Shown: piece after piece, positions 6,573-7,424 of the stretch
Layout of the letters: every line of letters starts with the position of its first letter
Position numbering within the stretch: the first letter of the stretch is position 1
DNA from: Candidatus Zixiibacteriota bacterium
Lineage (GTDB): Bacteria > Zixibacteria > MSB-5A5 > JAABVY01 > JAHJOQ01
NCBI GenBank assembly: GCA_030631455.1
Contig: DAOVLC010000062.1
Span: 1-7,424 of the forward strand
Direction of reading: 5' to 3'
DNA: 7,424 nt
Translations under genes and position numbers: made by a program
The notes under the pieces: model-generated
Told to the model about the DNA's origin: nothing
Database searches by the model: none
Seen by the model: the letters and a program-made list of their open reading frames with translations, nothing else

Positions 6573-6918
6573 ACGAGAGAATTAATCCGAGCAGGCATTC
6601 ATAGTCAAGGTAAAAGCCGCAAGGCATAATCCAGCAATCGCAGGGGTACCATTGGCGCGCAGATGCAGCTACATTTCATCTGTAGTGTTCCAGCGTGTAT
6701 AAGCCTTAGTTTAGCGCCACGACGGAGGTTGCCGCGGATCGAACCTTCTGAGTTTAATCGTGTTATAGATTAAGAGAGGTGGGAGACGGCGAAAAGTCAA
6801 CGCACGGGCGACCTAAACCAAAGCATCAAACCACCCGAAGACTTATTTAGGCTTGTGTTTTGCAGCTTAATGACTAAATTACCTATGGTACTTTGAGGGT
6901 TTAACATAAGAGGATAAC
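6573..6918. other. Divergent intergenic region with potential RNA structure
   Basis: No gene is seen. Besides the minus-strand promoter at 6579-6608, several inverted repeats follow one another. TGGCGC (6653-6658) pairs with GCGCCA (6714-6719) around an inner hairpin CAGATG (6660-6665)/CATCTG (6677-6682). Then come AGGTT (6726-6730)/AACCT (6742-6746), TTAATC (6754-6759)/GATTAA (6768-6773) and GGTGG (6778-6782)/CCACC (6831-6835). They could belong to a structured 5' leader of the plus-strand gene or a small RNA; no known riboswitch class was recognised. A possible weak plus-strand promoter is TTGTGT (6853-6858), 16 bases, TAAATT (6875-6880). Confidence 0.4.
6579..6608 (-). promoter_or_regulatory. 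Probable promoter of the kinase operon
   Basis: Minus strand: TTGACT (6608-6603), then TAATTC (6584-6579) after 18 bases, or TTAATT (6585-6580) after 17. The -10 match is only fair. The box ends 6-7 bases before the ATG at 6572 and no Shine-Dalgarno sequence is present, the same geometry as the PhaR/phasin promoter, so this message may also be leaderless. Confidence 0.45.
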
Positions 6919-7424
6919 ATGAATAGGATATATAAGTTTTCGCCGCTGATTCTTCTTGGTCTGCTGGTTGCTGCCGTTGCACTCTGGTTGCCGGGAGAGC
7001 GAGTAAGCGCCGATAGTGAGATTGATTATAGAGTCAAATCTGAAGCCAACAGAGACGTTCAGGTAGCCGCAACCATTTCCATGCAATCGGTTCCATTGGA
7101 GAAAGACGCCAAGACTCCTAAGCCGACCAGGATCATAAAAAAACACTCCAGACCGTTCAACGTCAACCCGGACTACTTGCAGCAACTCAAAAATGCTGCG
7201 CATGCCGAAGGACAAGCGATTGCGAAACTCGACAAGAACGTATCAACGGAGCCTTCCCGCCCGCCGGTCGAGGGTACGCCGTGCGAATCATTTCCGGCGA
7301 TCCCGTCCACCGGCTGGACTCCCCCCGACCCGCATGCTGCCGCCGGAACGAATCAACTGGTTGTCGTGGTGAACAGCTCGATCGCAATCTTCAGCACTGT
7401 CAACGGCGATTTTCTGTATCAAGT
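6919..7424 (+). CDS. Secreted protein of unknown function, N-terminal part
   Basis: The gene starts at ATG 6919 with AGAGG a few bases upstream and runs off the right edge; 168 codons are visible. It begins with a signal peptide: MNRIYK, a hydrophobic core (residues 8-24) and a probable signal peptidase I site after 'ERVSA' (residue 31). Residues 32-120 are polar and look like a low-complexity propeptide or linker with several K/P-rich stretches. From about residue 121 a folded domain seems to start: 'CESFPAIPSTGWTPPDPHAA' then 'GTNQLVVVVNSSIAIFST'. This resembles the opening of large extracellular proteins that begin 'PPDP.. A.G....V..VN..I.IF', often beta-propeller-like; the comparison is from memory and no name is given. 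It is exported and transcribed away from the kinase operon. Confidence 0.8.
   Translation, partial: MNRIYKFSPLILLGLLVAAVALWLPGERVSADSEIDYRVKSEANRDVQVAATISMQSVPLEKDAKTPKPTRIIKKHSRPFNVNPDYLQQLKNAAHAEGQAIAKLDKNVSTEPSRPPVEGTPCESFPAIPSTGWTPPDPHAAAGTNQLVVVVNSSIAIFSTVNGDFLYQ

Noticed and set aside
6724..6760. tRNA-like TTCGATC segment on the minus strand
   Set aside because: The flanking bases do not form a five-pair T-stem and no anticodon or acceptor stem can be built.

Overview
The window looks like a fragment of a bacterial chromosome of roughly 50% GC. The genes are close-packed and mostly on the minus strand. I cannot name the organism. A PhaR/phasin-type protein, single-domain response regulators, a Cache-like sensor kinase and a secreted protein with a 'TGW.PPDPHAA.G' segment suggest an uncultured Gram-negative lineage, perhaps of the Zixibacteria/FCB kind. 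That placement is inference, not something the sequence proves.

Layout from right to left. At 6919 a plus-strand gene for a secreted protein begins and runs off the right edge. A 346-base divergent intergenic region (6573-6918) follows; it holds a promoter for the minus-strand operon and several potential hairpins. Next is a minus-strand operon, in transcription order: a membrane histidine kinase (6572-4503), a small lipoprotein whose GTG start overlaps the kinase stop (4503-4060), a nitrilase-family amidohydrolase (4031-3231), and three consecutive single-domain response regulators (3169-2795, 2773-2321, 2271-1861). A PhaR-like/phasin-like fusion protein (1812-1243) comes last. It has its own near-consensus sigma70-type promoter, placed so that the mRNA should begin at or next to the ATG (a leaderless transcript). 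A 685-base gap (558-1242) then holds a cluster of palindromes, a long imperfect hairpin and a promoter, followed by the start of an Lnt-like membrane protein that runs off the left edge.

How the parts may work together (inference): the kinase has sensor, PAS and catalytic core but no receiver, while the three regulators have receivers but no output domain. They could form one branched phospho-signalling set, with the lipoprotein as a periplasmic or membrane accessory and the nitrilase making or removing the small nitrogen compound concerned. The PhaR/phasin protein next to them hints at a link to carbon storage, but no PHA synthase gene lies in the window. The most interesting items are the kinase-lipoprotein-nitrilase-triple-receiver cluster, the leaderless promoter carrying a TGC-N3-GCA palindrome ahead of a PhaR-type DNA-binding protein, and the palindromic repeat cluster at 1106-1195.
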